This document shows, in pieces, positions 1 through 9,272 of a DNA stretch of 64,000 nucleotides. The stretch comes from Pseudomonas sp. 31-12. Its GTDB lineage: Bacteria; Pseudomonadota; Gammaproteobacteria; Pseudomonadales; Pseudomonadaceae. The position numbers and the translations under genes are program-made. A model generated the notes under the pieces. It was given only the letters and a program-made list of their open reading frames with translations, ran no database searches and was not told where the DNA came from. Position 1 is the stretch's first letter, and each line of letters begins with the position of its first letter. The stretch is from assembly GCF_003151075.1 (NCBI RefSeq), contig NZ_CP029482.1, forward strand, positions 1,054,001 through 1,118,000, read 5' to 3'.

Positions 1-1303
1 CACCGAAAACGGCCGCCGCATCGCCACCGTGCACATCGACGGCGATGGTTTTCCGTCGCGCGCTGAAGTGCGCGGCACGCCGTATGCCGGCAAGCAGGTG
101 CTCGACGATTTCATCCGGCCCAACCCGTTCCTGACTTCGGTGTCGATCGTCGAAGGCGAGATTTCACCGCGCGGCATGTTCCCGTTCCTGGCGCGCGAAC
201 TGGAACCCATTGCCCGTGAGTTGTTTGCCAACCCGAAAGTCGAAGTCGCCACCCACACCTTCAGCCATCCGTTTTTCATGCAGCCGGAAGTGGCGCAGAA
301 ACGTGAGAACTTCAACCCGGAATACGGCTTGAAGATGGCCATTCCGGGCTACGACAAAATCGATTTCCGCCGCGAGATTTTTGGCTCGCGCGACTACATC
401 AACCAGCAGCTCACCACCCCGGAAAAACCGGTGAAGCTGGTCTTCTGGCCGGGCGATGCCTTGCCCTCGGCAGCGACCTTGAAACTGGCCTACGACGCGG
501 GCCTGAAAAACGTCAACGGCGCCGAAACCATGCTGACCAAGGCCAACCCGTCGCTGACCGGTCTCAATCCATTACTGCGCCCCACTGAAGGCGGCTTGCA
601 GTACTACGCGCCGATCATCAACGAGAACCTCTACACCAACCTGTGGAAGGGGCCGTATTACGGTTTTCGCGATGTGATCGACACCTTCGAACTCACCGAC
701 AGCCCACGGCGTTTGCGCGGCCTGCACCTGTATTACCACTTCTATTCGAGCACCAAGCAGGCCTCGATCAAGGCGATGAACGAGATCTACGGCTACATGA
801 AGGACCAGCAACCGATGTCGCTGTGGATGAGCGACTACCTCGATCGTGTGCACGGCTTGTATCAAGCCAGTCTGGCGCGCACCGCCGAGGGCGACTGGCA
901 GGTTCGCGGCATGGACGCGCTGCGCACCCTGCGACTCGACCCGCAAATGGGCTGGCCGGACCTGCTGCGTTCGCAAGGCGTCGCCGGTGTTCGCGATTTG
1001 CCGCAAGGTCGGTATGTGGCGTTGAGCAGTGACAAGGCATTGCTGGTGTTGCGTCCCGACCGGGATCAACGGCCGGCGCTGGAGGAGGCCAATCTGCCGT
1101 TAGTGGACTGGAAGTATGTAGACGAAAAACAGGTGAGCTTTTCGTTTGCCGGGCAGGTCGACCTGACCTTCTCCGTGCGCTCGGCGAGCAGTTGCCGGGT
1201 GGAAGTGGACGGGCAACCTTTTGCAGGCAAGGCATCCGCCGGCCTGTGGACTTTTCAATTACCAATGAAGCAGGTGAGTCATGGTCAGCTCTACTGCATC
1301 TAA
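1..1303 (+). CDS. pelA: PelA, Pel polysaccharide hydrolase/deacetylase (3' part)
   Basis: The gene enters the window already open; the frame begins at base 2. The visible part carries the PelA deacetylase signature HIDGDG near its start and the metal-binding THTFSHPFF motif about 70 residues later. Counting back from the stop and placing the two motif aspartates at 528 and 530, as in P. aeruginosa PelA, gives a full length of 948 residues, the known size of that protein. PelA is periplasmic; it partly deacetylates Pel, and its N-terminal glycoside hydrolase domain is outside this window. The end overlaps pelB by 23 bases, so the two are translationally coupled. The 5' truncation is only the window edge. 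Confidence 0.95.
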   Translation, partial: TENGRRIATVHIDGDGFPSRAEVRGTPYAGKQVLDDFIRPNPFLTSVSIVEGEISPRGMFPFLARELEPIARELFANPKVEVATHTFSHPFFMQPEVAQKRENFNPEYGLKMAIPGYDKIDFRREIFGSRDYINQQLTTPEKPVKLVFWPGDALPSAATLKLAYDAGLKNVNGAETMLTKANPSLTGLNPLLRPTEGGLQYYAPIINENLYTNLWKGPYYGFRDVIDTFELTDSPRRLRGLHLYYHFYSSTKQASIKAMNEIYGYMKDQQPMSLWMSDYLDRVHGLYQASLARTAEGDWQVRGMDALRTLRLDPQMGWPDLLRSQGVAGVRDLPQGRYVALSSDKALLVLRPDRDQRPALEEANLPLVDWKYVDEKQVSFSFAGQVDLTFSVRSASSCRVEVDGQPFAGKASAGLWTFQLPMKQVSHGQLYCI

Positions 1304-4300
1304 CTCCTCAGCAACTAAAAGCCGACGCCTGCTCAATCCCTGGGCATTGGCGGTGGTGGCGGTCGCCGTGGGCGGCCTGCTGTGGCTGACGTTCCAGCGC
1401 GAAGAAGTGTTCCAGCCGGACGGCCGCGAGCCGGATGCGGTCTCGGCCAATTACGCCGAATTGCTGCTGGCGGCGCACCCGGATGACGATCAGTTGCGCT
1501 TGCAACTGGTCGATCTGCTGATCCGTCTCGGCGACTACCCAAAGGCGCGCCAGCACCTTGAGAACTGGCCGAAGCCGGTCGTCGAGTTGCAGGCCTATTA
1601 CCGTCTCGAACTCGATGCGCTGGAAGCGGCGAAGGTCGACGATCCGGTGGCGCAGAAAGCCTTGATCGAACGCCTGAAAAGCTTTGATCACCGCCTGCTG
1701 CCGCTACCGCAATTGCAGAACCTGGCCAAGCTGGCGCTGACGTTACAGGCACCGGCCTTCGCTGCCAGCGTCTACGAAGAAATCGCCGACCGCGATCCGG
1801 CTCAGCGCATTGCTGCGCTCAAGTCTGCCGCACAGTGGTACCTGGCCGGTGAGCAACCTGGCCGTGCCGCCGACATTTATCTGCTGCTCAAGCAAGACAG
1901 CCAACAAGCGTCCGAGCGTCGTGAATACGCGCAACTGGCGTTCAACAGTCTGTTGGCCGCCGGTCGCGGTGAACAGGCCGCGCGTGTGCTGGTCGATGAA
2001 CTGGATCAGCTCAAGGATCCGCAAACCGATTCGCCGTGGCTGGAGCAGGGCGTCGACGTTGCCGTCGGCAGCAAGCGCTTCGATCTGGCCCAGCGTTTTC
2101 TGGATCAGTGGCGCGTGTTGCAGCCGGACAACCCGCAAATCCTGCGCAAGGAATTCAACATGCGCCTGGCCCTCGGCGACCTGGCCGGTGCGTGGGACAG
2201 TGGCGAGCAGCTTGTAGCTGAGCACCCGGATGACCTGGCGTTGCTCGAACAAATGGGGCATCTGGGCGAATGGCGTGGCGACATTCAGGCCGCGCTGAGC
2301 TACTGGATTCGTCTGCTGAAACTGCACGAAGACCCGCAAACCCGTGAACACGCTTGGCGTCTGGCCAGCCAGCAGTTCGATTTCGACCGGGCGATCCCTT
2401 TGCTCGCCGACATCATGGAGCAGCGTGCGCTGACCGATATCGAACTCGACGCGCTGAACTACGCTCACGAATCCCGTGGCACACCGACCCAAGCCGAAGC
2501 CTGGTTGCACGCTTACTTGCGCAAGTACCCGGCGCATCGTCTGGCCTGGACACGCCTGCTGCAAAACCTCGAAAACACTGGGCAGTTTGCGCAGAAAACC
2601 GAAGTCTACCAGCGCTACTCGAAACGCTTCGCACTGACCACGACCGAGCGCATTGACTGGGCCAACACCGACCTCAAGCTGTTTGATAATCAGGCGGCGT
2701 GGGACGTGTTGCAGGTCGATAACCGCAAGATCACCGATGAGGGTTACTGGCGCCTGCGCGCCGCCTTGGCGTGGGATCTGGAACTCGACGACGAACTTCA
2801 GGCTTCCCTGGAACGACTCCTCGCGCTCAAGGGTTCGCTCAACAGTGGCGACGAGAGTCAGCTGATCACCCTGTATCGAACCAGCGATCCGAAGCGCGCC
2901 TTGACCATGATGGTCGGCAGCTGGAAGCGCACCCGTGATCCGCAGCGTTTGGTCGAATCCTTGCAGCAAGCTCAGGAATTGCAGGACTGGCCGCAAGTGG
3001 TTGCGCTGCTCAAAGACGCCGAGCAGTTCCCGGAAGCCAACGAGCAAGCACAAGTGTTGGCGGTTCGCGGTGCCTTGGCGGTGCAGCAAGGAAATATCGA
3101 CGAGGCACAGCGTTTGTATCTGTTGGGCCTGTCGCGTTTCCCGGATGACAACCTGTTCCGCGAGCGCCTGATGTGGCTGTACGTCGACCAAGGCAACACC
3201 GCTGCGCTCAAGCCTTTGCTGGCGGAATGGAAGCCCCAGGCGCGTCAGGACCGAATCCTCTGGCTGCCGTTTGCCAGTGCCAGTCAGATGCTCGGTCGCG
3301 ATACCGAAGCGTTGGCCTGGTATCGCCTGTACCTCAAGACCAGTCCGCAGGATTGGCTGGTGCGCGCGGCCTATGCCGATGCCCTCGAAAGCGCCGGTTA
3401 TCAAGACGCGGCGCAACGCTTGCGCTTGAAGCTGCTGCGCAGTCCCGAAGGCGAAAACATTCAGCCATCGTCACAGCGTTACGCGATCTGGTTGCGCTTG
3501 ATGGCCAGCAGCTACTCGCCGGGCAAGGCGCAGCAGGAAGTGGCGAAGTGGAAGGATGGCTCGCCGGCGATGCTGCAGTTGTGGTTCGAACGCTTGCTGG
3601 CGCGTCTCGACGCAACCAACCAGGAATCGCAGAAAGACCAGTGGCTTGATTGGGCACGCAGCCAGGGCTTGAAGGTCCAGCGTTACGAAGAAATTCAGCA
3701 AGCCTTGCGCAGCCGTAACAAGGCACAAGTCGAAACGCTGTTGGCCAGTAGCGACCTCAACCCGGCGCAACGCGCTCAGGCGTTGAGTCGTCTCGGCCGC
3801 TTCGACGAGGCCCTCGACCTCAGCCAGTCCGCACTGGGTGATGACCAGCCGGCCGCCGTGCGTGAGCAACTGCGCCGACAGGCTGTTGAGCTCCAGGAAC
3901 TGACGCCGCAAGGCGCGCAGATCTCCTGGCATCAACAGGATTTCGGTGGACTGGAATTCAACGCCCCGCGCCTGCAAATCGCGCACAACCTTGGCGCTCA
4001 GTGGTACGCCAACCTTGAGCTTGAAAACGGCACCTACAACAGCGATCAACTGATCGAATCGCGCATGGGCGATGAGCGCAACGCCGCGCTGACCCTGCAA
4101 CGTTCGGTGGAGGACGGCGGCTACAAACTGTTCGCCGACACCAGCCAGCGCAAGGACGATGACCGTACCGGTCTGGGCCTGTCCCGGTCCTGGCAGTTGA
4201 GTGCCAGCGACCAGATCGAGACCGGTCTGGACTGGCATCGCAAAAGCGAAGACAGCGGCCTGATGCGCGCTTTCGGCCAGCACGACAGCGTGTGGGTCGG

Positions 4301-4874
4301 CGGTCGTCACGGGCTCTCGGCGCGGGATCAGATCAGCTGGGAGGTGGCGCAGAAATCGTTCTCCACCCGTGCGGGCGATTCCCTGGGCAACGGCCAGGCG
4401 CTGAAGATGGAATACAACCACACGCTGGAATTCGCCGGGCCGAACTGGACCGTGCGCAGCGGTGTGGATTATCAGCACAACAACGTCAAGGACCGCACCC
4501 TGGACTACCTGTCCAGCGCCAACGGCGGCCCGGTGAAAAGCGTTGATGACTCGGACGACCCCGCGGTCGTGACGGCCGACGATCTGCTGCAAAGCCGTTA
4601 CGGCCAACTGTATGTCGGCAGCTCATGGCGTCGCGGTTTGCCGGGCGCGCTGGTGCGCACTCGCCCGCAATACACCTGGCTGGTGGACGTGACGGCGGGC
4701 TGGCAATGGCTGGATCAAACCTTCAACTACGGCATCAACACCGGGATCGGCGTCGAGGTGCTGGGCGGTGACGAATTGGCCCTCACCGTCGGCTACCAGT
4801 CCGCGCCACAAGGCGGGGATGGTCAGGCAGGCGGAACACTGGGTGTGAGCTACGGCGTGCGATTCGGACGCTGA
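1281..4874 (+). CDS. pelB: PelB, Pel export outer-membrane porin with TPR scaffold
   Basis: The protein has 1197 residues, close to the about 1193 of P. aeruginosa PelB. There is one hydrophobic segment near residues 20-38, then a long helical region to about residue 860 with repeated TPR-like A/L/Y/W patterns, and a C-terminal beta-rich part (about 880-1197) of alternating residues that fits the outer-membrane beta-barrel. In the family the barrel exports Pel and the TPR region recruits PelA and modulates its deacetylase activity. The ATG lies inside the end of pelA and pelC follows after 28 bases, as expected in the pel operon. Confidence 0.95.
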   Translation: MVSSTASNSSATKSRRLLNPWALAVVAVAVGGLLWLTFQREEVFQPDGREPDAVSANYAELLLAAHPDDDQLRLQLVDLLIRLGDYPKARQHLENWPKPVVELQAYYRLELDALEAAKVDDPVAQKALIERLKSFDHRLLPLPQLQNLAKLALTLQAPAFAASVYEEIADRDPAQRIAALKSAAQWYLAGEQPGRAADIYLLLKQDSQQASERREYAQLAFNSLLAAGRGEQAARVLVDELDQLKDPQTDSPWLEQGVDVAVGSKRFDLAQRFLDQWRVLQPDNPQILRKEFNMRLALGDLAGAWDSGEQLVAEHPDDLALLEQMGHLGEWRGDIQAALSYWIRLLKLHEDPQTREHAWRLASQQFDFDRAIPLLADIMEQRALTDIELDALNYAHESRGTPTQAEAWLHAYLRKYPAHRLAWTRLLQNLENTGQFAQKTEVYQRYSKRFALTTTERIDWANTDLKLFDNQAAWDVLQVDNRKITDEGYWRLRAALAWDLELDDELQASLERLLALKGSLNSGDESQLITLYRTSDPKRALTMMVGSWKRTRDPQRLVESLQQAQELQDWPQVVALLKDAEQFPEANEQAQVLAVRGALAVQQGNIDEAQRLYLLGLSRFPDDNLFRERLMWLYVDQGNTAALKPLLAEWKPQARQDRILWLPFASASQMLGRDTEALAWYRLYLKTSPQDWLVRAAYADALESAGYQDAAQRLRLKLLRSPEGENIQPSSQRYAIWLRLMASSYSPGKAQQEVAKWKDGSPAMLQLWFERLLARLDATNQESQKDQWLDWARSQGLKVQRYEEIQQALRSRNKAQVETLLASSDLNPAQRAQALSRLGRFDEALDLSQSALGDDQPAAVREQLRRQAVELQELTPQGAQISWHQQDFGGLEFNAPRLQIAHNLGAQWYANLELENGTYNSDQLIESRMGDERNAALTLQRSVEDGGYKLFADTSQRKDDDRTGLGLSRSWQLSASDQIETGLDWHRKSEDSGLMRAFGQHDSVWVGGRHGLSARDQISWEVAQKSFSTRAGDSLGNGQALKMEYNHTLEFAGPNWTVRSGVDYQHNNVKDRTLDYLSSANGGPVKSVDDSDDPAVVTADDLLQSRYGQLYVGSSWRRGLPGALVRTRPQYTWLVDVTAGWQWLDQTFNYGINTGIGVEVLGGDELALTVGYQSAPQGGDGQAGGTLGVSYGVRFGR

Positions 4875-4902
4875 TCATGAAATGTTTACAGGAGAAAAAC
4901 TG

Positions 4903-5421
4903 ATGCAAGCAATTCGTAATCTGAGCCTGGCTCTGGCAGTCCTGTTCGTCGCCGGTTGCGCGAGCTTCACCGGCGACACCAGCCCGAACCTTGCGCGTAA
5001 TGCGAAGTGGGGTACCGTGCCGATGATCAACTATTCGCAAACCCCGCAAGCCGGTGAACGCGCCGAGCAGATTTTGCTCAGCGTGCTCAGCAGCCATGGT
5101 CTGCAACCACGGGTTTACCCGGTCAGCACTCAGGGCGAACAAGCGCTGATGGACGACAACGAACGCCTGGCTGGCGCCCTCGACTGGGCACGGGATCAGA
5201 AGCTTGATTACGTGGTCGCCGGCAGCGTTGAAGAGTGGCAGTACAAGAACGGTCTGGACGGAGAACCGGCCGTGGGCATCAGCCTGCGCGTGCTCGAAGC
5301 CAGCAGCGGTCGTGTGCTCTGGAGCAAAAGCGGCGCGCGTGCGGGCTGGTCCCGTGAAAGCCTCGCCGGCACCGCGCAAACGGTGCTCGACACACTTGTT
5401 GGCGCCCTTCGGTTCGAGTGA
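4903..5421 (+). CDS. pelC: PelC, outer-membrane lipoprotein of Pel export
   Basis: The start at 4903 is chosen because AGGAGA stands 7 bases before it and because it gives 172 residues, the family length; an upstream ATG at 4882 has no such site. The N-terminus is a lipoprotein signal ending in the lipobox VAGC with Cys19. In P. aeruginosa PelC forms a dodecameric ring on the periplasmic face of the outer membrane that funnels the cationic polymer to PelB. The product is small and ends just before pelD. Confidence 0.95.
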   Translation: MQAIRNLSLALAVLFVAGCASFTGDTSPNLARNAKWGTVPMINYSQTPQAGERAEQILLSVLSSHGLQPRVYPVSTQGEQALMDDNERLAGALDWARDQKLDYVVAGSVEEWQYKNGLDGEPAVGISLRVLEASSGRVLWSKSGARAGWSRESLAGTAQTVLDTLVGALRFE

Positions 5422-5426
5422 ATGCA

Positions 5427-6794
5427 ATGAATTCTCCTCACATGGATTACACCCTCGCGCCGCGTGCCAGCGGCCCGGTGTCTTGGCTGGAAACGCTGTT
5501 GGTCACCGGCGCGGCGATCGGCCTGGGCTTGTGGCTGACCCCGCAAGACCCGTTGCAAATGCACGCCGGTTTCCCTTGGCCGGTGCTGGCGCCGCTGCTG
5601 TTGGGTGTGCGTTATGGTTTTGTGCGTGGCCTGCTCAGCGCCAGCCTGTTGGTGGCGGCACTGTTTGCGCTGCGCTATATCGGGCATGAAGCCTACGCGC
5701 AGCTTGATCCGTCGTTTATTGTCGGCGTACTGGTCAGCGGCATGCTGGTGGGCGAGGTTCGCGATCTGTGGGAACGGCGCTTGCAGCGTCTGCAGATGGC
5801 CAACGATTACCGCCAGTATCGACTCGACGAATTCACCCGCGCGCACCAGATTCTGCGGGTCTCCCACGACCTGCTGGAGCAGCGCGTGGCGGGCAGCGAT
5901 CAGAGCCTGCGCAGTTCGTTGCTGGGTTTGCGCGACAAGCTGCGGGTGATGCCGGATGAAGGTGATGCACTGGCCGTGTTGGCCGATCCGATCGTGGCCA
6001 TGCTGGGTCAGTACGGCGCGTTGCGTGTGGCCGGTCTGTATCGCGTCGATGAGCGCGAAGAAAACGTGTTGCCCGAAGCCTTGGCGACCATCGGCGTCAT
6101 GGGGCCTTTGGGCACCGAAGACGGTCTGGTCAAGCTGTGCCTGGAGCGCGGTGAACTGGTCAGCGTGCGTCAGGAACTGATTGATGCCGGCAGCTCGGCG
6201 CAGTTCTCGTCGTTGCAGGCCTGTATTCCGTTGATCGATGCCGAAGGGCGTTTGCTGGCGATCCTGGCGGTGCGGCAGATGCCGTTCTTCGCGTTTCAGG
6301 ATCGCACGCTGAGCCTGTTGGCGTTGCTCGCCGGGCACATCGCCGACCTGCTGCGCCGCGACCCGCAAGTGCTGCAACTGGCCGACGCCGATGCGCAGCA
6401 GTTCACCCTGCAACTCAAGCGTTCACTGGTGGATGTCGAGCAGCACAAACTGGCGGCCGGCCTTTTCGCCTTTGAAATGACCCGTCCCAACGATGAGCTG
6501 TCGCGTCTGTTCGAACGCAGCCAGCGTGGCCTCGACCTGCAATTGCCGCTGCGCAACAACCGCGACCATCAGCTGTTGCTGGTGCTGTTGCCGTTGACCA
6601 GTCCGCAAGGCACCGAAGGTTATCTGGCGCGGATGAACCTGATGCTGCACGAACACTTTGGCATTGAAAGCAGCCTCGACAGCCTCGGCGTGCGCGTGTT
6701 GCCGTTCAACCTGGAGCCTGGCTGTGAACGCAACGGGCTGCGTAATTTCCTGTTCAACGAGTGTGGCCTGAATGATCAGCAAGTGGCTGTTTAG
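5427..6794 (+). CDS. pelD: PelD, c-di-GMP receptor activating Pel synthesis
   Basis: Inner-membrane protein with an N-terminal hydrophobic part (to about residue 120), a GAF region and a C-terminal degenerate GGDEF domain. Starting at ATG 5427 gives 455 residues. In that numbering the inhibitory-site motif RGLD falls at R367-D370 and a further arginine at 402, the same positions as the c-di-GMP-binding residues of P. aeruginosa PelD. This supports both the start and c-di-GMP control. A GTG at 5418 would add three residues and overlap pelC. The 3' end overlaps pelE by 23 bases. Confidence 0.95.
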   Translation: MNSPHMDYTLAPRASGPVSWLETLLVTGAAIGLGLWLTPQDPLQMHAGFPWPVLAPLLLGVRYGFVRGLLSASLLVAALFALRYIGHEAYAQLDPSFIVGVLVSGMLVGEVRDLWERRLQRLQMANDYRQYRLDEFTRAHQILRVSHDLLEQRVAGSDQSLRSSLLGLRDKLRVMPDEGDALAVLADPIVAMLGQYGALRVAGLYRVDEREENVLPEALATIGVMGPLGTEDGLVKLCLERGELVSVRQELIDAGSSAQFSSLQACIPLIDAEGRLLAILAVRQMPFFAFQDRTLSLLALLAGHIADLLRRDPQVLQLADADAQQFTLQLKRSLVDVEQHKLAAGLFAFEMTRPNDELSRLFERSQRGLDLQLPLRNNRDHQLLLVLLPLTSPQGTEGYLARMNLMLHEHFGIESSLDSLGVRVLPFNLEPGCERNGLRNFLFNECGLNDQQVAV

Positions 6795-7761
6795 CGGAGC
6801 CTTGTTGTTAGAGGCGGGCAGTTGGGCCAGCTTGTGGCTCGCGGCGCCTGAGTTACAACAATTGCTGGTGTTCACCCTCAGCCATGGCTTGGCGTGCGTG
6901 ATGTTGTGCGCGGCCGTGTGGCTGTTGCTGCCGGCGCGCTACCGTTCGCCGCTGCCGTGGAGCCCGCTGTTTATCTTCAGTCTGGCGTTCTTCGTGCCGG
7001 TGCTCGGCGCGGTCGGCGTGGTGGCGGCGATCTTCCCGGCGCTGTACCTGCCGCGCAAACGCGACAAGCAAGCGTGGCAAGCGGTGGGCATTCCGAAACT
7101 GCCGTTCCGGGCGCAGTTGCAACTGCACTCGCCGATCTTCGCCGATGGCGGTTTGCAGGACGTGTTGCGCCATGCGCCGGATCCGGATCAGCGTCTGGCC
7201 GCCCTGTTGGCGACGCGCCGCATGCCCGGCAAAGAAGCGGTGCCGATCCTCAAACTGGCCCTCGGTGACCCGAGTGACGATGTGCGCCTGCTGGCGTATT
7301 CGATGCTCGACAAGCAGGAAAGCGACATCAACCTGCACATCCAGATCGCGCTCGGCGAACTGGCCGGTGCCACTGCCAAAGCGGCAGGTGCGCTGCACGG
7401 CAGGCTGGCGCGCTGGTATTGGGAGCTGGCGTATCTGGGCCTGGCGCAAGGCAGTGTGCTCGATCACGTGCTCACTCAGGCCAGCGAACATGCCGAGCAA
7501 GGTCTGAAAGCGGGCGAGGGCGGTGAACTGTTCTTGCTGGCCGGGCGCATCGCTCTGGAGCGTGGTGACGTCGAGCGTGCCGAAGTGCTGCTGAGTCAGG
7601 CGCAAGAAAACGGCATGGGCGCCGCGCAGGTGCTGCCGTTTCGCGCCGAGCTGGCGTTTGAGGCCGGTCGTTACCACGAAATTCCCGGACTGCTCGCACG
7701 CCTTCCCGAGGAAACCCGTCAGCGGCCGCCGTTCGCCGCATTGGTCAGGAGCTGGACATGA
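6772..7761 (+). CDS. pelE: PelE, inner-membrane TPR protein of the Pel synthase complex
   Basis: A protein of 329 residues with two to three hydrophobic segments in the first 85 residues, then an alpha-helical region with HEAT/TPR-like repeats (for example LAALLATRRMPGKEAVPILK and the AEQGLKAGEGGELFLLAGRIA stretch near residues 245-265). In P. aeruginosa PelE joins PelD, PelF and PelG in the inner-membrane synthase complex. It starts inside pelD and ends with an ATGA overlap with pelF, so translation is coupled on both sides. The assignment rests on position and architecture, because PelE is poorly conserved. Confidence 0.92.
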   Translation: MISKWLFSGALLLEAGSWASLWLAAPELQQLLVFTLSHGLACVMLCAAVWLLLPARYRSPLPWSPLFIFSLAFFVPVLGAVGVVAAIFPALYLPRKRDKQAWQAVGIPKLPFRAQLQLHSPIFADGGLQDVLRHAPDPDQRLAALLATRRMPGKEAVPILKLALGDPSDDVRLLAYSMLDKQESDINLHIQIALGELAGATAKAAGALHGRLARWYWELAYLGLAQGSVLDHVLTQASEHAEQGLKAGEGGELFLLAGRIALERGDVERAEVLLSQAQENGMGAAQVLPFRAELAFEAGRYHEIPGLLARLPEETRQRPPFAALVRSWT

Positions 7762-9272
7762 GTCACAAGGAACAGGCACCGGTTGCCGACATCTGTCTGC
7801 TGCTCGAAGGCACCTGGCCTTACGTGCGCGGGGGCGTTTCCAGCTGGATTCACCAGATGATCCTCGGCCTGCCGGAACTGACCTTTTCGGTGATGTTCAT
7901 CGGTGGCCAGCGTCAGGCCTATCCGTCTCGGCGCTACGAAGTGCCGGCGAACGTGCTGCACATCGAAGAAGTCTTCCTTGAAGATGCGACCCATCCGACC
8001 GACAGGCTAGTGGAGCCCCGCGAGGCTGATGAACAGCAGTTGCAGGATTTGTATCGCTTCCTGCATCACCCGGACGCGCCAGACCCGGCACTGGGCGAGC
8101 GCTTGCTTGACTGCATCGCCCAGGGTCGCATGACCCTCGACGACGTGCTGCGCAGCCGCGCCAGTTGGGAGTCGTTGAGCGAAGGCTATCGCCAGCATTG
8201 CGCCGACCCTTCTTTCGTCAATTATTTCTGGACCCTGCGTGCGATGCAGTCGCCGTTGCTGATGCTCGCCGAAGCCGCGCAACGGATGCCGAAGGCGCGG
8301 GTGCTGCATTCGATTTCCACCGGGTATGCGGGCTTCCTCGGCTGCATCCTCAAGCAGCGCTGGAACTGCACTTATCTGCTCAGTGAGCACGGAATCTACA
8401 CCAAGGAACGCAAGATCGACCTGGCCCAGGCCAGCTGGATCGCCGAGAGTTCCGGCCAGGCGCTGAACCGCAGCCTCGACGCCGGCTCGGGTTACATCCG
8501 CACGTTGTGGGTGCGTTTCTTCGAACGCATCGGCCAGCTGACGTACAACAGCGCCGACAACATCATCGCGCTCTACGACGGCAACCGTCAGCGCCAGATC
8601 AAGGATGGCGCCCTCGCGGCCCGCACCCAAGTCATTCCGAACGGCATCGACTTGCCGGTGTGGACCGCAGCGCTGGAATCCCGCGCCCACGGCATTGCGC
8701 CTGTGGTCGGTTTGATCGGCCGTGTGGTGCCGATCAAGGACGTGAAAACCTTTCTGCGGGCCATGCGCGGCGTGATCAGCGCCATGCCGCAAGCCGAAGG
8801 CTGGATCGTCGGCCCGGAAGAGGAAGACCCGGAATACGTCAGCGAATGCCGCAGCCTGATGGCCAGTCTGGGCCTGGAGGGCAAGGTGCATTTCCTCGGC
8901 TTCCAGCGCATTCAGGACATCCTGCCGAAACTCGGCCTGATGGTGCTGACCTCGATCAGTGAAGCGCAGCCGCTGGTGATCCTCGAAGCCTGGGCCGCCG
9001 GTACACCGGTGGTCAGCAGCGACGTGGGGTCATGCCGCGAGTTGATCGAAGGCGGCAGCTCTGATGACCGCGACCTCGGGCACGCCGGCAAAGTGGTGGC
9101 GATTGCCGATCCACAAGCCACGTGCGCCGCGATCCTTGAACTGTTGCGCAGCCCGCGACGCTGGCAGGCCGCCCAGGCCAGCGGCTTGTTGCGGGTCAAT
9201 CGTTATTACACCGAAGCCTTGATGTTGCAGCGTTACCGCGACCTGTATCAAGCCGCCATGGAGAACAGCTAA
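7758..9272 (+). CDS. pelF: PelF, GT4 glycosyltransferase polymerising Pel
   Basis: Soluble glycosyltransferase of 504 residues with the GT-B fold. The N-terminal half has the PelF-specific start LLLEGTWPYVRGGVSSWIHQ. The C-terminal half has GLIGRVVPIKDVKTFLRAM and the retaining GT4 EX7E motif in SEAQPLVILEAWAAGTPVV. It is the cytosolic Pel polymerase, using UDP-activated GalNAc/GlcNAc (family knowledge), and works with the PelD-PelE-PelG membrane complex. The start overlaps the pelE stop as ATGA, and pelG begins at the base after its stop. Confidence 0.96.
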   Translation: MSHKEQAPVADICLLLEGTWPYVRGGVSSWIHQMILGLPELTFSVMFIGGQRQAYPSRRYEVPANVLHIEEVFLEDATHPTDRLVEPREADEQQLQDLYRFLHHPDAPDPALGERLLDCIAQGRMTLDDVLRSRASWESLSEGYRQHCADPSFVNYFWTLRAMQSPLLMLAEAAQRMPKARVLHSISTGYAGFLGCILKQRWNCTYLLSEHGIYTKERKIDLAQASWIAESSGQALNRSLDAGSGYIRTLWVRFFERIGQLTYNSADNIIALYDGNRQRQIKDGALAARTQVIPNGIDLPVWTAALESRAHGIAPVVGLIGRVVPIKDVKTFLRAMRGVISAMPQAEGWIVGPEEEDPEYVSECRSLMASLGLEGKVHFLGFQRIQDILPKLGLMVLTSISEAQPLVILEAWAAGTPVVSSDVGSCRELIEGGSSDDRDLGHAGKVVAIADPQATCAAILELLRSPRRWQAAQASGLLRVNRYYTEALMLQRYRDLYQAAMENS